Source of the DNA: Jeotgalibacillus alimentarius | GTDB taxonomy: Bacteria > Bacillota > Bacilli > Bacillales > Jeotgalibacillaceae | Assembly (NCBI RefSeq): GCF_000829445.1 | Contig: NZ_JXRQ01000025.1 | Coordinates: 62,001 to 126,000, forward strand | Reading direction: 5' to 3' | DNA: 64,000 nucleotides | Part shown: one piece after another, positions 23,262 to 31,656 of the stretch | Layout: each line of letters opens with the position of its first letter | Numbering within the stretch: position 1 is the stretch's first letter | The notes under the pieces: generated by a model | The model's input: only the letters and a program-made list of their open reading frames with translations | The model's database searches: none | What the model was told of the DNA's origin: nothing | Position numbers and translations under genes: made by a program

Positions 23262-23893
23262 ACTTCCACCTCCGTATTTTGTACGTACTGCGTATAGTTT
23301 TTCAACAGCGCCATGCCGAGGTCACCGCTTTTTTCCGGGTGAAACTGCATGCCGAACACATTCCCTTTACCAACCACTGCCGGCACTTCTTCGTAATAAT
23401 CAGATGAAGCAATCAGCGCGTCACTTTCTTCACCCGACACATAGTAAGAGTGGACGAAATAGACATGATCCGCTTCCACATCAGCTGTCAGCGGTGAATC
23501 CTGGTGAAACTTCAGCTTATTCCAGCCCATATGCGGAACCTTATAGCGCTCACCGTTTGACTCGCCGGAGAACTTTACTGCTTTTCCTTTTAAAAGGCCA
23601 AGACCGCTGAACACACCGTTTTCTTCACTTTCATCAAATAACAGCTGCATTCCTAGGCAAATGCCTAAAATCGGCTTGCCTGCATGCGCCTGTTCTTTGA
23701 TAAAGTCAGACAGATTTGTTTCATCCAGCAGCTTCATTGCGTCGCGAAACGCACCAACACCCGGTAAAATGAGTCCGTCAGTTTTTTCAAGCTGCTCTTT
23801 TTTATCACTGATGATATACGGAACGCCAATCCGCTCCAGCGCTTTACTCACGCTGAACAGATTTCCCATTCCATAATCGACAATTCCGATCAT
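23258..23893 (-). CDS. hisH: Imidazole glycerol phosphate synthase glutaminase subunit
   Basis: Class I glutamine amidotransferase, 211 residues, which releases ammonia for HisF. The nucleophile Cys is in [12 protein letters not shown], and the His-Glu pair in [10 protein letters not shown]. The N-terminal DYGMGNL is the HisH hallmark. Its ATG directly follows the hisB stop (TAAATG), and its stop overlaps hisA. Confidence 0.96.
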   Translation of the reverse strand: MIGIVDYGMGNLFSVSKALERIGVPYIISDKKEQLEKTDGLILPGVGAFRDAMKLLDETNLSDFIKEQAHAGKPILGICLGMQLLFDESEENGVFSGLGLLKGKAVKFSGESNGERYKVPHMGWNKLKFHQDSPLTADVEADHVYFVHSYYVSGEESDALIASSDYYEEVPAVVGKGNVFGMQFHPEKSGDLGMALLKNYTQYVQNTEVEV

Positions 23894-24484
23894 TTACAAC
23901 ATCCCTTTCGTTGATGGCACACCTTTAACCCGTGGATCAATCTGAGTCGCTTCGTCAAGCGCACGTCCAAGCGCTTTAAAAACAGCCTCAATCATATGAT
24001 GCGTATTGAACCCGTAGTGCACATTCACATGCAGATTCATGCGGGCTTCAATTGCAAGCTTCCAGAGAAATTCATGGACCAATTCCACGTCAAAATTGCC
24101 GACACGCTCCGCTGGAAATTCTGCATTCATCACTAAATGCGGGCGGTTACTGAGGTCAACTGTCACCTGGGCGAGCGCCTCATCCATTGGAACAAATGCG
24201 TTTCCGTAACGCTTGATGCCTTTTTTATCGCCGAGTGCTTCAAGCAGTGCCTGTCCGAGCACGATGCCGATATCTTCTGTTGTATGGTGTCCGTCAATAT
24301 CCACGTCGCCGCGGCCCTCAACTGTGAGGTCGAAGTGGCCGTGCTTTGTGAAGAGGTCGAGCATATGGGTCATGAATGGGACGTCTGTTTTGATATCACT
24401 TTTCCCTTCCCCGTCGATGTTAAGCGCGAGGGCGATGTTTGTTTCGTTGGTTTTTCTTTTTAATGATGCTTTTCGTTCGGTCAT
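23894..24484 (-). CDS. hisB: Imidazoleglycerol-phosphate dehydratase
   Basis: Monofunctional HisB of 196 residues. The Mn-binding His clusters are visible as [22 protein letters not shown] and NTHHMIEA, with the typical C-terminus PSTKGML. No phosphatase domain is attached, as expected outside enterobacteria. The ATG at 24484 has AAAGGAG eight bases upstream; an in-frame GTG three codons earlier is less likely. Upstream lies a 480-bp gap with two family A hairpins that separates it from hisD inside the operon. Confidence 0.96.
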   Translation of the reverse strand: MTERKASLKRKTNETNIALALNIDGEGKSDIKTDVPFMTHMLDLFTKHGHFDLTVEGRGDVDIDGHHTTEDIGIVLGQALLEALGDKKGIKRYGNAFVPMDEALAQVTVDLSNRPHLVMNAEFPAERVGNFDVELVHEFLWKLAIEARMNLHVNVHYGFNTHHMIEAVFKALGRALDEATQIDPRVKGVPSTKGML

Positions 24485-24529
24485 GTTGGCCACTCCTTTG
24501 TATGTATGGCAGTTATGTTTATTTAATAA

Positions 24530-24665
24530 GCTGGCTGATGATTGGAGCTACAGGCGGATGCTTTCCGGACGGCGGTCGCTGAGCCTCCTCGCCTTTGGCT
24601 GCGGGGTCTCAGCTATCCCGCTAATCGTCCCGGAGTCACCGCCTTCCGCTCCAATCATCAGCTGA
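24530..24665. repeat. Family A long hairpin (A5), inside his operon
   Basis: Core GGTCGCTGAGCCTCCTC ... GCGGGGTCTCAGC; arms GCTGATGATTGGAGC and GCTCCAATCATCAGC are fully complementary. It lies in the hisD-hisB gap. Confidence 0.82.
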
Positions 24666-24829
24666 GCAGATATACTATATGGTACTTGATAAGAAAACAC
24701 CTATGAACTAGAATCTAAAATCTTACAAGGAGTCTATCCATCCTTTGATACCCACAACTCTAAGTATTTAAGTTTGTTACTTCTACTAATTCTTTAGTAT
24801 ACAAAAATAATTTAAAAATACCTTATCCA

Positions 24830-24950
24830 GCTGAGCCTTCGGAGGACGGAGACTCCCGCCCCAGGAAGGGACAGGTGAGACCCCGCAAGCGAAGCTGAGG
24901 AGGCTCACCGCCCGGGGGCAGGAAAGCGCAGTCCTCCGAAGGCTCAGCGG
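24830..24950. repeat. Family A long hairpin (A6), inside his operon
   Basis: Core GGTGAGACCCCGC ... GAGGCTCACCGCCCGG; arms GCTGAGCCTTCGGAGGAC and GTCCTCCGAAGGCTCAGC are fully complementary and unlike those of A5. The 160 bp between A5 and A6 is AT-rich and holds nothing I recognise. Confidence 0.82.
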
Positions 24951-24964
24951 TATTCAATAATATA

Positions 24965-26233
24965 TTATTTTCTATATCTCGCTTCAATCGCTCTCGCATG
25001 GGCTTCGAGGCCTTCGAGGCGGGCGAATTTTGCTACTTTGCTGCCGTGTTGGTCGAAGGCTGCTTTGCTGTAGGAGATGATGCTCGACTTTTTGACGAAG
25101 TCATCGACTGACAGCGGGCTTGAGAACCTGGCAGTGCCGCTTGTCGGCAGGGTATGGTTAGGCCCGGCAAAATAATCTCCGATCGGCTCAGAGCTGTAGC
25201 GGCCTACGAAGATCGCGCCTGCGTGACGGATTTTACCGATCAGTTCCATCGCATTTTCCGTCTGCACTTCAAGGTGTTCAGGGGCGATCTGATTGACTGC
25301 TTCGACCGCCTCATCAATCGATTCCGCTACATAGATCGCACTGTGCTCTTCAATTGCTACACGTGCCATTTCGTGTCTCGGCAGTTCATTCAGCTGTGCT
25401 TCCACTTCTTTTTGAACAGCTTCAGCAAGCGTGCGTGAAGTAGTCACAAGGTTTGCCTGGGACAGTTCACCGTGTTCTGCCTGGGATAACAGATCTGCTG
25501 CGACTTCATGTGCAACAGCTGTATCGTCTGCAAGTACCGTCACGTCACTCGGACCTGCGATCATATCAATATCAACAATCCCGAATACTTCCCTTTTTGC
25601 TAAGGCAACATAGATATTGCCGGGACCAGTAATTTTATCTACAGGATCAATCGTTTCTGTGCCGTAAGCAAGCGCTGCGACTGCCTGGGCGCCGCCGATT
25701 TTATAGATTTCTCTTACACCGGCAAGCCGGGCTGCTGCAAGAACGCCTGCCGGTACTTTACCATCTCTCCCTGGAGGTGTGACCATTACGATCCGCTTCA
25801 CACCTGCAACCTGAGCCGGAATTGCATTCATCAGAACAGATGAAGGATAGGCCGCTGTTCCACCCGGCACGTATATACCGGCTGCATCAAGCGCTGTTAC
25901 TTTCTGTCCGAGCAGTGTACCGTTTTCCTCAGTCGTCATCCATGACTGCTGAACCTGCTTTTCATGAAAAGAGCGGATATTATTTGAAGCTTCTTGCAAA
26001 ATCGCAAGCAGTTCTTCATCGAGCTCCAGTAATGCTGCATCCACTTCATCATCCGTCACTCTTAATGACTCAAGCTTTACACCGTCAAACTGCTCCGTGT
26101 AAAAGCGGACGGCTTCGTCACCCTTCTTCTTCACCTGATCAATAATCTCCTGCACACTCTTCCGCTGCGCCTCAGTCCCCTGATCAAGCGACTGACGCGG
26201 GATTTTGCCCTCATTTAGAAAACGAATATCCAT
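24965..26233 (-). CDS. hisD: Histidinol dehydrogenase
   Basis: Zn-dependent four-electron dehydrogenase for the last two steps, from histidinol to histidine; 422 residues. Conserved segments include the NAD site [41 protein letters not shown], the catalytic/Zn region LLSQAEHG, and APEHLEVQT near the second His. [20 protein letters not shown] is intact. Gaps of about 200 bp to hisG and 480 bp to hisB each contain family A hairpins, unlike the tight spacing of the other his genes. Confidence 0.96.
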   Translation of the reverse strand: MDIRFLNEGKIPRQSLDQGTEAQRKSVQEIIDQVKKKGDEAVRFYTEQFDGVKLESLRVTDDEVDAALLELDEELLAILQEASNNIRSFHEKQVQQSWMTTEENGTLLGQKVTALDAAGIYVPGGTAAYPSSVLMNAIPAQVAGVKRIVMVTPPGRDGKVPAGVLAAARLAGVREIYKIGGAQAVAALAYGTETIDPVDKITGPGNIYVALAKREVFGIVDIDMIAGPSDVTVLADDTAVAHEVAADLLSQAEHGELSQANLVTTSRTLAEAVQKEVEAQLNELPRHEMARVAIEEHSAIYVAESIDEAVEAVNQIAPEHLEVQTENAMELIGKIRHAGAIFVGRYSSEPIGDYFAGPNHTLPTSGTARFSSPLSVDDFVKKSSIISYSKAAFDQHGSKVAKFARLEGLEAHARAIEARYRK

Positions 26234-26287
26234 AAGTTAGCAATTCCTTTCTCATTTTAAATCTGCAAAGTAGGATGTGATCCGCAG

Positions 26288-26410
26288 CGCTGATCGCAGT
26301 GGAAGGCGGCGACTCCGGGACGATTAGAGGGAAGCTGAGACCCCACAGCCGAAGGCGAGGAGGCTCAGCAACCTCCGTCCGGAAAGCGTCCGCCTGGAAC
26401 GTAGATCAGG
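26288..26410. repeat. Family A long hairpin (A7), inside his operon
   Basis: Core AGCTGAGACCCCAC ... GAGGAGGCTCAGC; arms GCTGATCGCAGTGGAAGGCGG and the CCGCCTGGAACGTAGATCAGGC side pair. It lies in the hisG-hisD gap. Confidence 0.8.
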
Positions 26411-26435
26411 CGCCAGCTTGTTAAAATCATACTGA

Positions 26436-27062
26436 TTATCCGTTCACAACCTTCTCAAGCCTGTCCGTCATTTCACTGATCCGGTCATGCATCAGGCGGT
26501 AACTCACCGGATTGGCAATCAGCCGTGACGTAATATCCACAATATGCTTGTACTCTACCAGGCCGTTTTCCTTTAACGTACGGCCAGTAGACACGATATC
26601 CACAATCCGGTCCGTCAATCCGATAATCGGCGCAATCTCAATCGAACCGTTCAGCTTAATAATCTCAACCTGCTCGCCCTGTTCTCTGAAATAAGACGAT
26701 GCGACATTCGGATATTTTGTTGCGATCCGTGGGGCCACTTCATTCATTTCCGTATCGGGAAGCCCTGCTACCGCTAAATAGCAGTGGCTGATTTTCAAGT
26801 CCAGCAGTTCATATACGTGCCGCTCTTCTTCAAGCATCACGTCTTTACCGGCAATGCCGATATCCGCTACTCCATGCTCCACATAAGTCGGAACGTCCAT
26901 TGGTTTTGCTAAAATAAAGCGCAGATTCTCTTCCGGCACTTCAATGATCAGCTTTCTCGAATCATCGAATTCAGGCGGCAGATTGTAGCCAGCCTCTTTC
27001 AACATGACGACCGCTTCTTCAAATATACGCCCTTTTGGCATGGCAATCGTTAATTCCTTCAT
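26436..27062 (-). CDS. hisG: ATP phosphoribosyltransferase, short form
   Basis: First committed enzyme of histidine synthesis, 208 residues. It is the short HisG form without the C-terminal regulatory domain and therefore needs HisZ, which is encoded just upstream. [32 protein letters not shown] and the PRPP-binding [14 protein letters not shown] are visible. It overlaps hisZ by four bases. Feedback control by histidine should be exerted through the HisG-HisZ complex. Confidence 0.96.
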   Translation of the reverse strand: MKELTIAMPKGRIFEEAVVMLKEAGYNLPPEFDDSRKLIIEVPEENLRFILAKPMDVPTYVEHGVADIGIAGKDVMLEEERHVYELLDLKISHCYLAVAGLPDTEMNEVAPRIATKYPNVASSYFREQGEQVEIIKLNGSIEIAPIIGLTDRIVDIVSTGRTLKENGLVEYKHIVDITSRLIANPVSYRLMHDRISEMTDRLEKVVNG

Positions 27063-28237
27063 GCCTGATCCCCTGCCTTTCCAATAAACGAATACACTTC
27101 TTTAAATCCTGCAGTAAAACGATCCAGGTCCGTTACACCTTTTACATCCTGTACAATCACAGGCTGTTGATTTTCTCTGAATTCAGCTGCCTTTGCCGCA
27201 GCTTCTTTTCTCCGTTCAGCTGAAAATAAGATGAGCGCCGGCTGAGCCTGCTCCACACTTTTACCGAGTGCTTCCATCAGGTAATCCATTCTAATGCCAA
27301 ACCCTGTTGCACCCACTTCTGCACCGAATTTCTTCAGCAGGTTGTCATAACGTCCGCCGTTACCAAGCACAAACCCTACGTGATCTGCGTATACTTCAAA
27401 CAGCACGCCCGTATAATATGACATGTGACTGACGAGTGACACGTCCATTTTCACATAATCCTCAACGCCATAATCCTTTAACACTGACAATAATTCCTCA
27501 AGCTCCCGCAATGCACCGCGTCCGCCTTCCCCTTCTAAAAGGGCTTCCGCTTTCGCAATCGATCCGCCATTACCCTGAATATGGAGAACATCAATCAGTC
27601 TCTTTTTATCAATAGAAGAAAGCGGCAATGAGTCAACATGTTTTCTGTAGCCTACATAATTCTTTTCATAAAGGTGTTTCCTTAATTTTTCAGCACGTTC
27701 TTCTGTACCCACAATCTGCAGGAACAGCTCCTGCAGGAAGCCGACGTGGCCGACTGCAATCGTGAAGTCTTTAAGACCCGAGGCTTTCAGAACTGAAGCC
27801 ATAAGTGCAATTGTTTCAGCGTCTGCACTAACAGTCGAATCTCCGATCAGCTCAACGCCAATCTGTTCAAATTCAGCCGGTCTCCCACCTTCACGCTGTT
27901 GTGCACGGAACAGATTTGCTGCATACGCAAGTCTCAGGGGATTGCGGTCTTTTAACAGCTTTGATGCTGCAACACGTGCAATCGGTGTTGTCATATCAGG
28001 GCGCAGGACTAATGTTCTGCCCTGCTGATCAAGCAGTTTGAATAGCTGCTGATCTAAAATGGCTGATGCTTCACCGACTGTTTCGTCGTATTCGAGCGCC
28101 GGTGTTTCCATGAATTCATAGCCCCAGTTCATCATTTCGTTTTCAATGTTCATGCGGATTTCTTTTTTCAAGCTATATAAATGAGGAAACGTATCTCTCA
28201 TTCCGATCGGTTTTTCAAACATAAACAGCTTTGACAC
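27059..28237 (-). CDS. hisZ: ATP phosphoribosyltransferase regulatory subunit
   Basis: Catalytically inactive histidyl-tRNA synthetase paralogue of about 392 residues that activates short HisG and carries the histidine-sensing site. The class II aaRS core is seen in [36 protein letters not shown] and [10 protein letters not shown], without the anticodon-binding domain. It is the first gene of the his operon. The start is uncertain: GTG at 28237 ([10 protein letters not shown]) has AAAGG about 11 bases upstream; a GTG at 28246 and an ATG at 28222 are alternatives. Confidence 0.9.
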   Translation of the reverse strand: MSKLFMFEKPIGMRDTFPHLYSLKKEIRMNIENEMMNWGYEFMETPALEYDETVGEASAILDQQLFKLLDQQGRTLVLRPDMTTPIARVAASKLLKDRNPLRLAYAANLFRAQQREGGRPAEFEQIGVELIGDSTVSADAETIALMASVLKASGLKDFTIAVGHVGFLQELFLQIVGTEERAEKLRKHLYEKNYVGYRKHVDSLPLSSIDKKRLIDVLHIQGNGGSIAKAEALLEGEGGRGALRELEELLSVLKDYGVEDYVKMDVSLVSHMSYYTGVLFEVYADHVGFVLGNGGRYDNLLKKFGAEVGATGFGIRMDYLMEALGKSVEQAQPALILFSAERRKEAAAKAAEFRENQQPVIVQDVKGVTDLDRFTAGFKEVYSFIGKAGDQA

Positions 28238-28274
28238 CGTCTCCACAACCTTTCATGGTTTGTATATTAGAACC

Positions 28275-28318
28275 GTTGACCTGCGCTTCAGGCGGAGGCT
28301 TTCCGAGCGGCGGTCAAC
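28275..28318. repeat. Family A remnant (A8)
   Basis: A short derivative keeping GGCGGAGGCTTTCCGAGCGGCGG but lacking the CTCACC core. Its ends GTTGACC and GGTCAAC still pair, as if an internal deletion had joined the outer arms. It lies just upstream of hisZ. Confidence 0.55.
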
Positions 28319-28588
28319 TTTATTTAGTAGAAATAAAACCACAGAGCTCATTCATGTACATTATTATACCCTATCAAGCTTGTGATACTCGAATAATTGA
28401 CTGAATCCTTTAGTTCGCTAATACGATAATAAAATAAAGATATTGTGTAGTTTACTAGGGATGGTGTGGTTAGTCAAGGGGTGTGTTTCGAAGTGTGTGC
28501 GATGGTGGAGATGTTTTTTGTGACCGGTCTGCAGCAGTGGGACCCGCGTGTTTGAATACATCATAATCGTTTTGCGCCGGTCACTCGT
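28319..28588. other. his operon upstream region, mostly featureless
   Basis: The only promoter-like signal is TATAAT on the minus strand (28368-28363) with no good -35. No T-box, leader peptide or attenuator is recognisable. A GGGACCCGCG segment near 28530 could be a decayed family B centre, but the 21-bp words are not convincing. Confidence 0.3.
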
Positions 28589-28589
28589 A

Positions 28590-28770
28590 ATGCTTTTAAG
28601 AAACTAAGGTTTGTTTCCTGAGTGCATGAAGGGCGGCTTCGCTGTGCACGGGCTTTGGTTGCAGTGTTATGGCTGATAGCTGTTGTGTTTTGCTTTGCAG
28701 CTGTAGGATACACCCGGGTTTACTGTAGTGAGGCACTAAGCAGTTGTCACGAGACAGTCCGCAGCTGCAG
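28590..28770. repeat. Family B hairpin linker and CTGCAA array (B5)
   Basis: A linker hairpin at about 28590-28628 precedes TGCAG-type words at 28660, 28681, 28702, 28724, 28745 and 28766 (TGCAG, TGTTG, TGTAG, TGTAG, TGTCA, TGCAG). CCCGGG is at 28713-28718. Steps are 21, 21, 22, 21, 21. Confidence 0.85.
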
Positions 28771-28812
28771 TGACCCCCGCCATGCGCCTCGCTACAGAAG
28801 CTCAGACATACT

Positions 28813-28840
28813 AAAAAAGACACCTCCCTAAGGAGATGCC
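28813..28840 (-). terminator. Terminator of the SurA_N-type lipoprotein gene
   Basis: Minus-strand stem GGCATCTCC / GGAGGTGTC with a TTAG loop, followed by six T, ten bases after the stop codon. Confidence 0.8.
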
Positions 28841-28850
28841 TCTCATTCAT

Positions 28851-29630
28851 TTAGATCATTGTTTCAATTTCTGATTCTGCTTTAAGCTCTTCAAGGTGAG
28901 CCATCAGTAGTTCCTGCTGTTGCTGATCAGTCAGGATTGTAACGATCTGGTCGCGTGTTTCTTCAAGCGGAGGTACTTCCTGTCCAGCTTCTTCTCCCTG
29001 GGCAGCTGCTTCGTCATAGTATGTCTGAATTTCTTCGTCAGTCGGCTCTTCCACTGGAGCTACCTGCTCGATATACTTATCGAATTTAATAGAATCAGCC
29101 ATACGGTCACGGAGTTCAGCTTCTTCCATACCTTGTGCTGTCATGATTTCGTTCAGCGCTTCTTCGCCGCCGTTTTGTTCAGCAAATGTTGCGTATTCTT
29201 CATCGATCTCTTCTTCACTTGCTTCAAGTCCAGCTTCTTCTGCTTTTTGAAGAATCAGTGTCTGATTCGTGATCAATTCAATTGTCTGTGTTTTGATCTG
29301 TTCTGCTGCTTCTTCAGTCGTAGGGTCCTGACCCATGCGCTGGAAGTTGTTTTGTGCAGATCCAAGTGCTGCATTGTATTCTTCACCCAGAATTTCTTCA
29401 CCGTTAATTGTCAGAACCACTTCATCTTCAGCAACCTGCTGTTCTTCAAGTGCAGCCTGCATGTCTTCCATTGCCTGCTGTTGTTCTTCTGTTGCCTGCT
29501 GCTCTTCAGCAGTTGGTTCTTCTGTACCTTCAGCTTCTGTATTTGCCGCTTCCTCATCATCACTGCATGCCGCTAGCCCTAGTGCCAGTGCACCTGCAGC
29601 GAAAGGAAGAAAGATTTTTTTAAAGTTCAT
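28851..29630 (-). CDS. SurA_N-type lipoprotein, very acidic
   Basis: A 259-residue exported lipoprotein. The signal peptide ends in a lipobox (LGLAAC, Cys22), so it should be anchored on the outer face of the membrane. A Glu/Gln-rich stretch (23-70) follows, then a SurA/PrsA N-terminal chaperone-like domain (LTINGEEILGEEYNAALGSAQNNF onward, about 73-190). The parvulin PPIase domain of PrsA is absent; the C-terminus instead returns to the chaperone helix (DQIVTILTDQQQQELLMAHLEEL). It probably assists folding of exported proteins. Extreme acidity suggests adaptation to salt. It is monocistronic, with its own terminator. Confidence 0.75.
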   Translation of the reverse strand: MNFKKIFLPFAAGALALGLAACSDDEEAANTEAEGTEEPTAEEQQATEEQQQAMEDMQAALEEQQVAEDEVVLTINGEEILGEEYNAALGSAQNNFQRMGQDPTTEEAAEQIKTQTIELITNQTLILQKAEEAGLEASEEEIDEEYATFAEQNGGEEALNEIMTAQGMEEAELRDRMADSIKFDKYIEQVAPVEEPTDEEIQTYYDEAAAQGEEAGQEVPPLEETRDQIVTILTDQQQQELLMAHLEELKAESEIETMI

Positions 29631-29785
29631 TTCGGTAAAACCCCTTTCGAATTTCCAAAATCTCTAATTTCTAAGCCTAGATTGCATTGTAACGAATATT
29701 AGAGAAAAAGCAAACCTTTAACACTTAATTTCACTAAATTGAAACATCGGTGTAACGAAGTTGGGGTCTGTCCCAGCCCCCCACT

Positions 29786-29840
29786 TTAAGTTAACCTTTT
29801 TAAAAATTAGGTTGACTTAAAAATCACTGTCCAATATAAT
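29786..29840 (+). promoter_or_regulatory. BirA operator and promoter of bioY
   Basis: TTAAGTTAACC (29786-29796) and GGTTGACTTAA (29810-29820) form an 11-bp inverted repeat with one mismatch and a 13-bp spacer, the layout of BirA sites in Bacillales. TTGACT (29812-29817), 17 bp and TATAAT (29835-29840) form a sigma-A promoter whose -35 lies in the right half-site. Confidence 0.82.
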
Positions 29841-29888
29841 TTGGTTTGTACATAATACAATACATTTTATATGAAAAGAGGAATGAAT

Positions 29889-30479
29889 ATGGTTAAATCA
29901 CCCGTTCACGGAATGGTGCTGGCATCACTTTTTGCTGCACTGATGGCAATTGGCGCTAATATTACTTCGATTGTGCCGATCCTTGTGATTGGCAACGTGC
30001 CGGTCACGCTGCAGACAGTTGTTTGTCTAATTGCAGGAATCCTGCTCGGTAAAAAGTGGGGTCCGATCGCAATGACCGTTTACTTATTGATTGGTCTTGC
30101 CGGTATGCCAGTATTTGCAGGCTGGGGCGGCGGTCTTGGTACGCTGATCAGTCCGACATTTGGATTTATTCTTTCTTATATAGTTGTCGCATGGTTTGTG
30201 GGATGGATGACTGAAAAGCATAAGTCGTTTGCGGTACTTGTTGCAGCAGCACTGATCGGTTCAGTGATCAATTACGTGCTTGGCACCAACTGGATGTATA
30301 TGGCGTATAAACTATGGTTTAACGCACCGGAAGGATTTACGTATGTGATGGCATGGGTATGGATGCTGCCGACAATTCCAAAAGATATTATTCTTTCATT
30401 TGTAGCAGCGGTTGTCGGGGCGAAAATGCTTCAGGTATTCCCGCAAACGCGCGTGGCAAAATCGAGTATCCCGGCATAA
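29889..30479 (+). CDS. bioY: Biotin ECF transporter S component BioY
   Basis: Integral membrane biotin-binding protein of 196 residues with about six membrane segments. The family signature GLAGMPVFAGWGGGLGTLISPTFGFI is clear. BioY captures biotin and works alone or with a shared energy-coupling module (EcfAA'T), which is not encoded nearby. The ATG at 29889 is used, because AAGAGGA sits seven bases upstream; upstream in-frame ATGs overlap that site. A BirA operator over the promoter indicates repression when biotin is sufficient. Confidence 0.93.
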   Translation: MVKSPVHGMVLASLFAALMAIGANITSIVPILVIGNVPVTLQTVVCLIAGILLGKKWGPIAMTVYLLIGLAGMPVFAGWGGGLGTLISPTFGFILSYIVVAWFVGWMTEKHKSFAVLVAAALIGSVINYVLGTNWMYMAYKLWFNAPEGFTYVMAWVWMLPTIPKDIILSFVAAVVGAKMLQVFPQTRVAKSSIPA

Positions 30480-30483
30480 ATAC

Positions 30484-30519
30484 AAAAAGAGCAGCGGAGT
30501 TAATCCAGCTGCTCTTTTT
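30484..30519. terminator. Bidirectional terminator between bioY and yvoF
   Basis: A perfect 12-bp stem AAAAAGAGCAGC / GCTGCTCTTTTT with a 12-base loop serves both convergent genes. The yvoF stop codon (30500-30502) lies in the loop. Confidence 0.88.
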
Positions 30520-31006
30520 TCTGTTCAGGCATTTTGATAATCTGCATCGGGTTGCCCCCTGCGAATGCACCAGCCGGCACGTCACGATGAACGAGCGTGG
30601 CAGCTGAAATGACTGCGCCGTCTCCAATGACAACGCCGGGCAGGACAGTTGAGTTTGCACCGATCATGACGTTATCGCCAATGATCACTTCACCAAGCCT
30701 GTATTCCTCAACCAGATATTCATGCGCCAGAATCACAGAGTTATAGCCAATTATCGTATTCCGGCCTACTTTAATCATTTCAGGATAAAGCGTATCTGGC
30801 ATCACCATCAGCGCAAAAGCTGTCTTCTCACCGATTTTCATACCAAGCAGGTTGCGGTACATCCAGTTTTTCAAGCTGATAAATGGGGTGTACCTCGCTG
30901 TCTGAAGCACGGCAAAATTCCAGGCCACTTTAAAAAACGAAACGGTTTTATAGAGCTGCCAAAGCGAGTTTGACCCTTCTACTGGATAGCGCTTCGTTCT
31001 TCTCAT
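30500..31006 (-). CDS. yvoF: Left-handed beta-helix acyltransferase YvoF
   Basis: A 168-residue hexapeptide-repeat acetyltransferase. The turns are visible from about residue 75 (IKVGRNTIIGYNSVILAHEYLV, VIIGDNVMIGANSTVLPGVVIGDGAVISAATLVHRDVPAGAFAGGNPMQII). The catalytic His in ILAHEYL is consistent with O-acetyltransferases, but the acceptor is unknown. It is the last gene of hprK-lgt-yvoD-ppaX-yvoF, overlapping ppaX by four bases, the same position as in B. subtilis. A link to cell-envelope sugar modification is inference. Confidence 0.87.
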   Translation of the reverse strand: MRRTKRYPVEGSNSLWQLYKTVSFFKVAWNFAVLQTARYTPFISLKNWMYRNLLGMKIGEKTAFALMVMPDTLYPEMIKVGRNTIIGYNSVILAHEYLVEEYRLGEVIIGDNVMIGANSTVLPGVVIGDGAVISAATLVHRDVPAGAFAGGNPMQIIKMPEQKKEQLD

Positions 31007-31656
31007 GAGCCGCTTTCCTCAATGATCTTCAATAATTCACTCATGTTCTCAAGCATATAGTCAGGCTGGTACATATTAAGGTAGTCCCGCCCTTTTGAAG
31101 TCCAGGCGACACCTGCGGATAATGTACCTGCGTTTTTTCCGCCTTCAATGTCGTGGTGGTTATCACCAACCATGATGGCGGAGTCAGCTTTCGACCCAAG
31201 TGCATCAAGAGCCTTGTTGAGCGGTTCCGGGTCCGGTTTTGCGCGCTCGACATCATCGAGTCCGATCACAACGTCAAAGTACTGATCCAGGTTCATCAGC
31301 TTTAACCCTTTTAGCACCATGTCATGACGCTTTGTGGATACGATGGCGAGCTTGATGCCGCGTTCATGTAGTGCTTTGACTGCCTCATCCACTCCTTCAA
31401 AAGGGGTGACGAGTTCGTCGTGCATCTGCATATTGTAAGCTCTGTAGTAGTCGACCATTTCCTGCGTTTTTTCAGGGTTCAGCGACTGAAATGAATCAAC
31501 GAGCGGCGGCCCCATGAATTGAAGCACGTCATCGCGGCGGTATTCACCTGGATAATAGTGATCCATCACGTGTAAAAATGAAGAAATGATTAACTCGTTT
31601 GTATTAATTAATGTGCCATCAAGGTCAAACAGCACAGTATCAATGCGGTTGCTCAT
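31003..31656 (-). CDS. ppaX: Pyrophosphatase PpaX
   Basis: HAD-superfamily hydrolase of 217 residues. FDLDGTL supplies the nucleophile and acid/base Asp pair, STKRHDM gives motif II, and KPDPEPLNKAL with MVGDNHHDIEGG gives motifs III and IV. PpaX hydrolyses the pyrophosphate formed when HPr kinase/phosphorylase dephosphorylates P-Ser-HPr, which drives that reaction. The start codon lies within yvoD (17-base overlap), and the gene is in one operon with hprK, matching that role. Confidence 0.93.
   Translation of the reverse strand: MSNRIDTVLFDLDGTLINTNELIISSFLHVMDHYYPGEYRRDDVLQFMGPPLVDSFQSLNPEKTQEMVDYYRAYNMQMHDELVTPFEGVDEAVKALHERGIKLAIVSTKRHDMVLKGLKLMNLDQYFDVVIGLDDVERAKPDPEPLNKALDALGSKADSAIMVGDNHHDIEGGKNAGTLSAGVAWTSKGRDYLNMYQPDYMLENMSELLKIIEESGS

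Noticed and set aside
28466-28588. A second, decayed family B array paired with B5
   Set aside because: GGTGTG-like words near 28463-28510 do not keep the 21-bp phase, and the GGGACCCGCG segment differs too much from the CCCGGG centre.
28920-29576. Plus-strand frame of 218 codons opposite the lipoprotein gene
   Set aside because: It is Phe/Cys-rich, the typical shadow of a Glu-rich gene; the minus-strand gene has signal peptide, lipobox, domain and terminator.
29761-29785. GGGGTCTGTCCCAGCCCCCCA upstream of bioY as a functional site
   Set aside because: It is a short GC-rich imperfect palindrome with no match to a regulator I know; it may be a fragment of a family C-like repeat.
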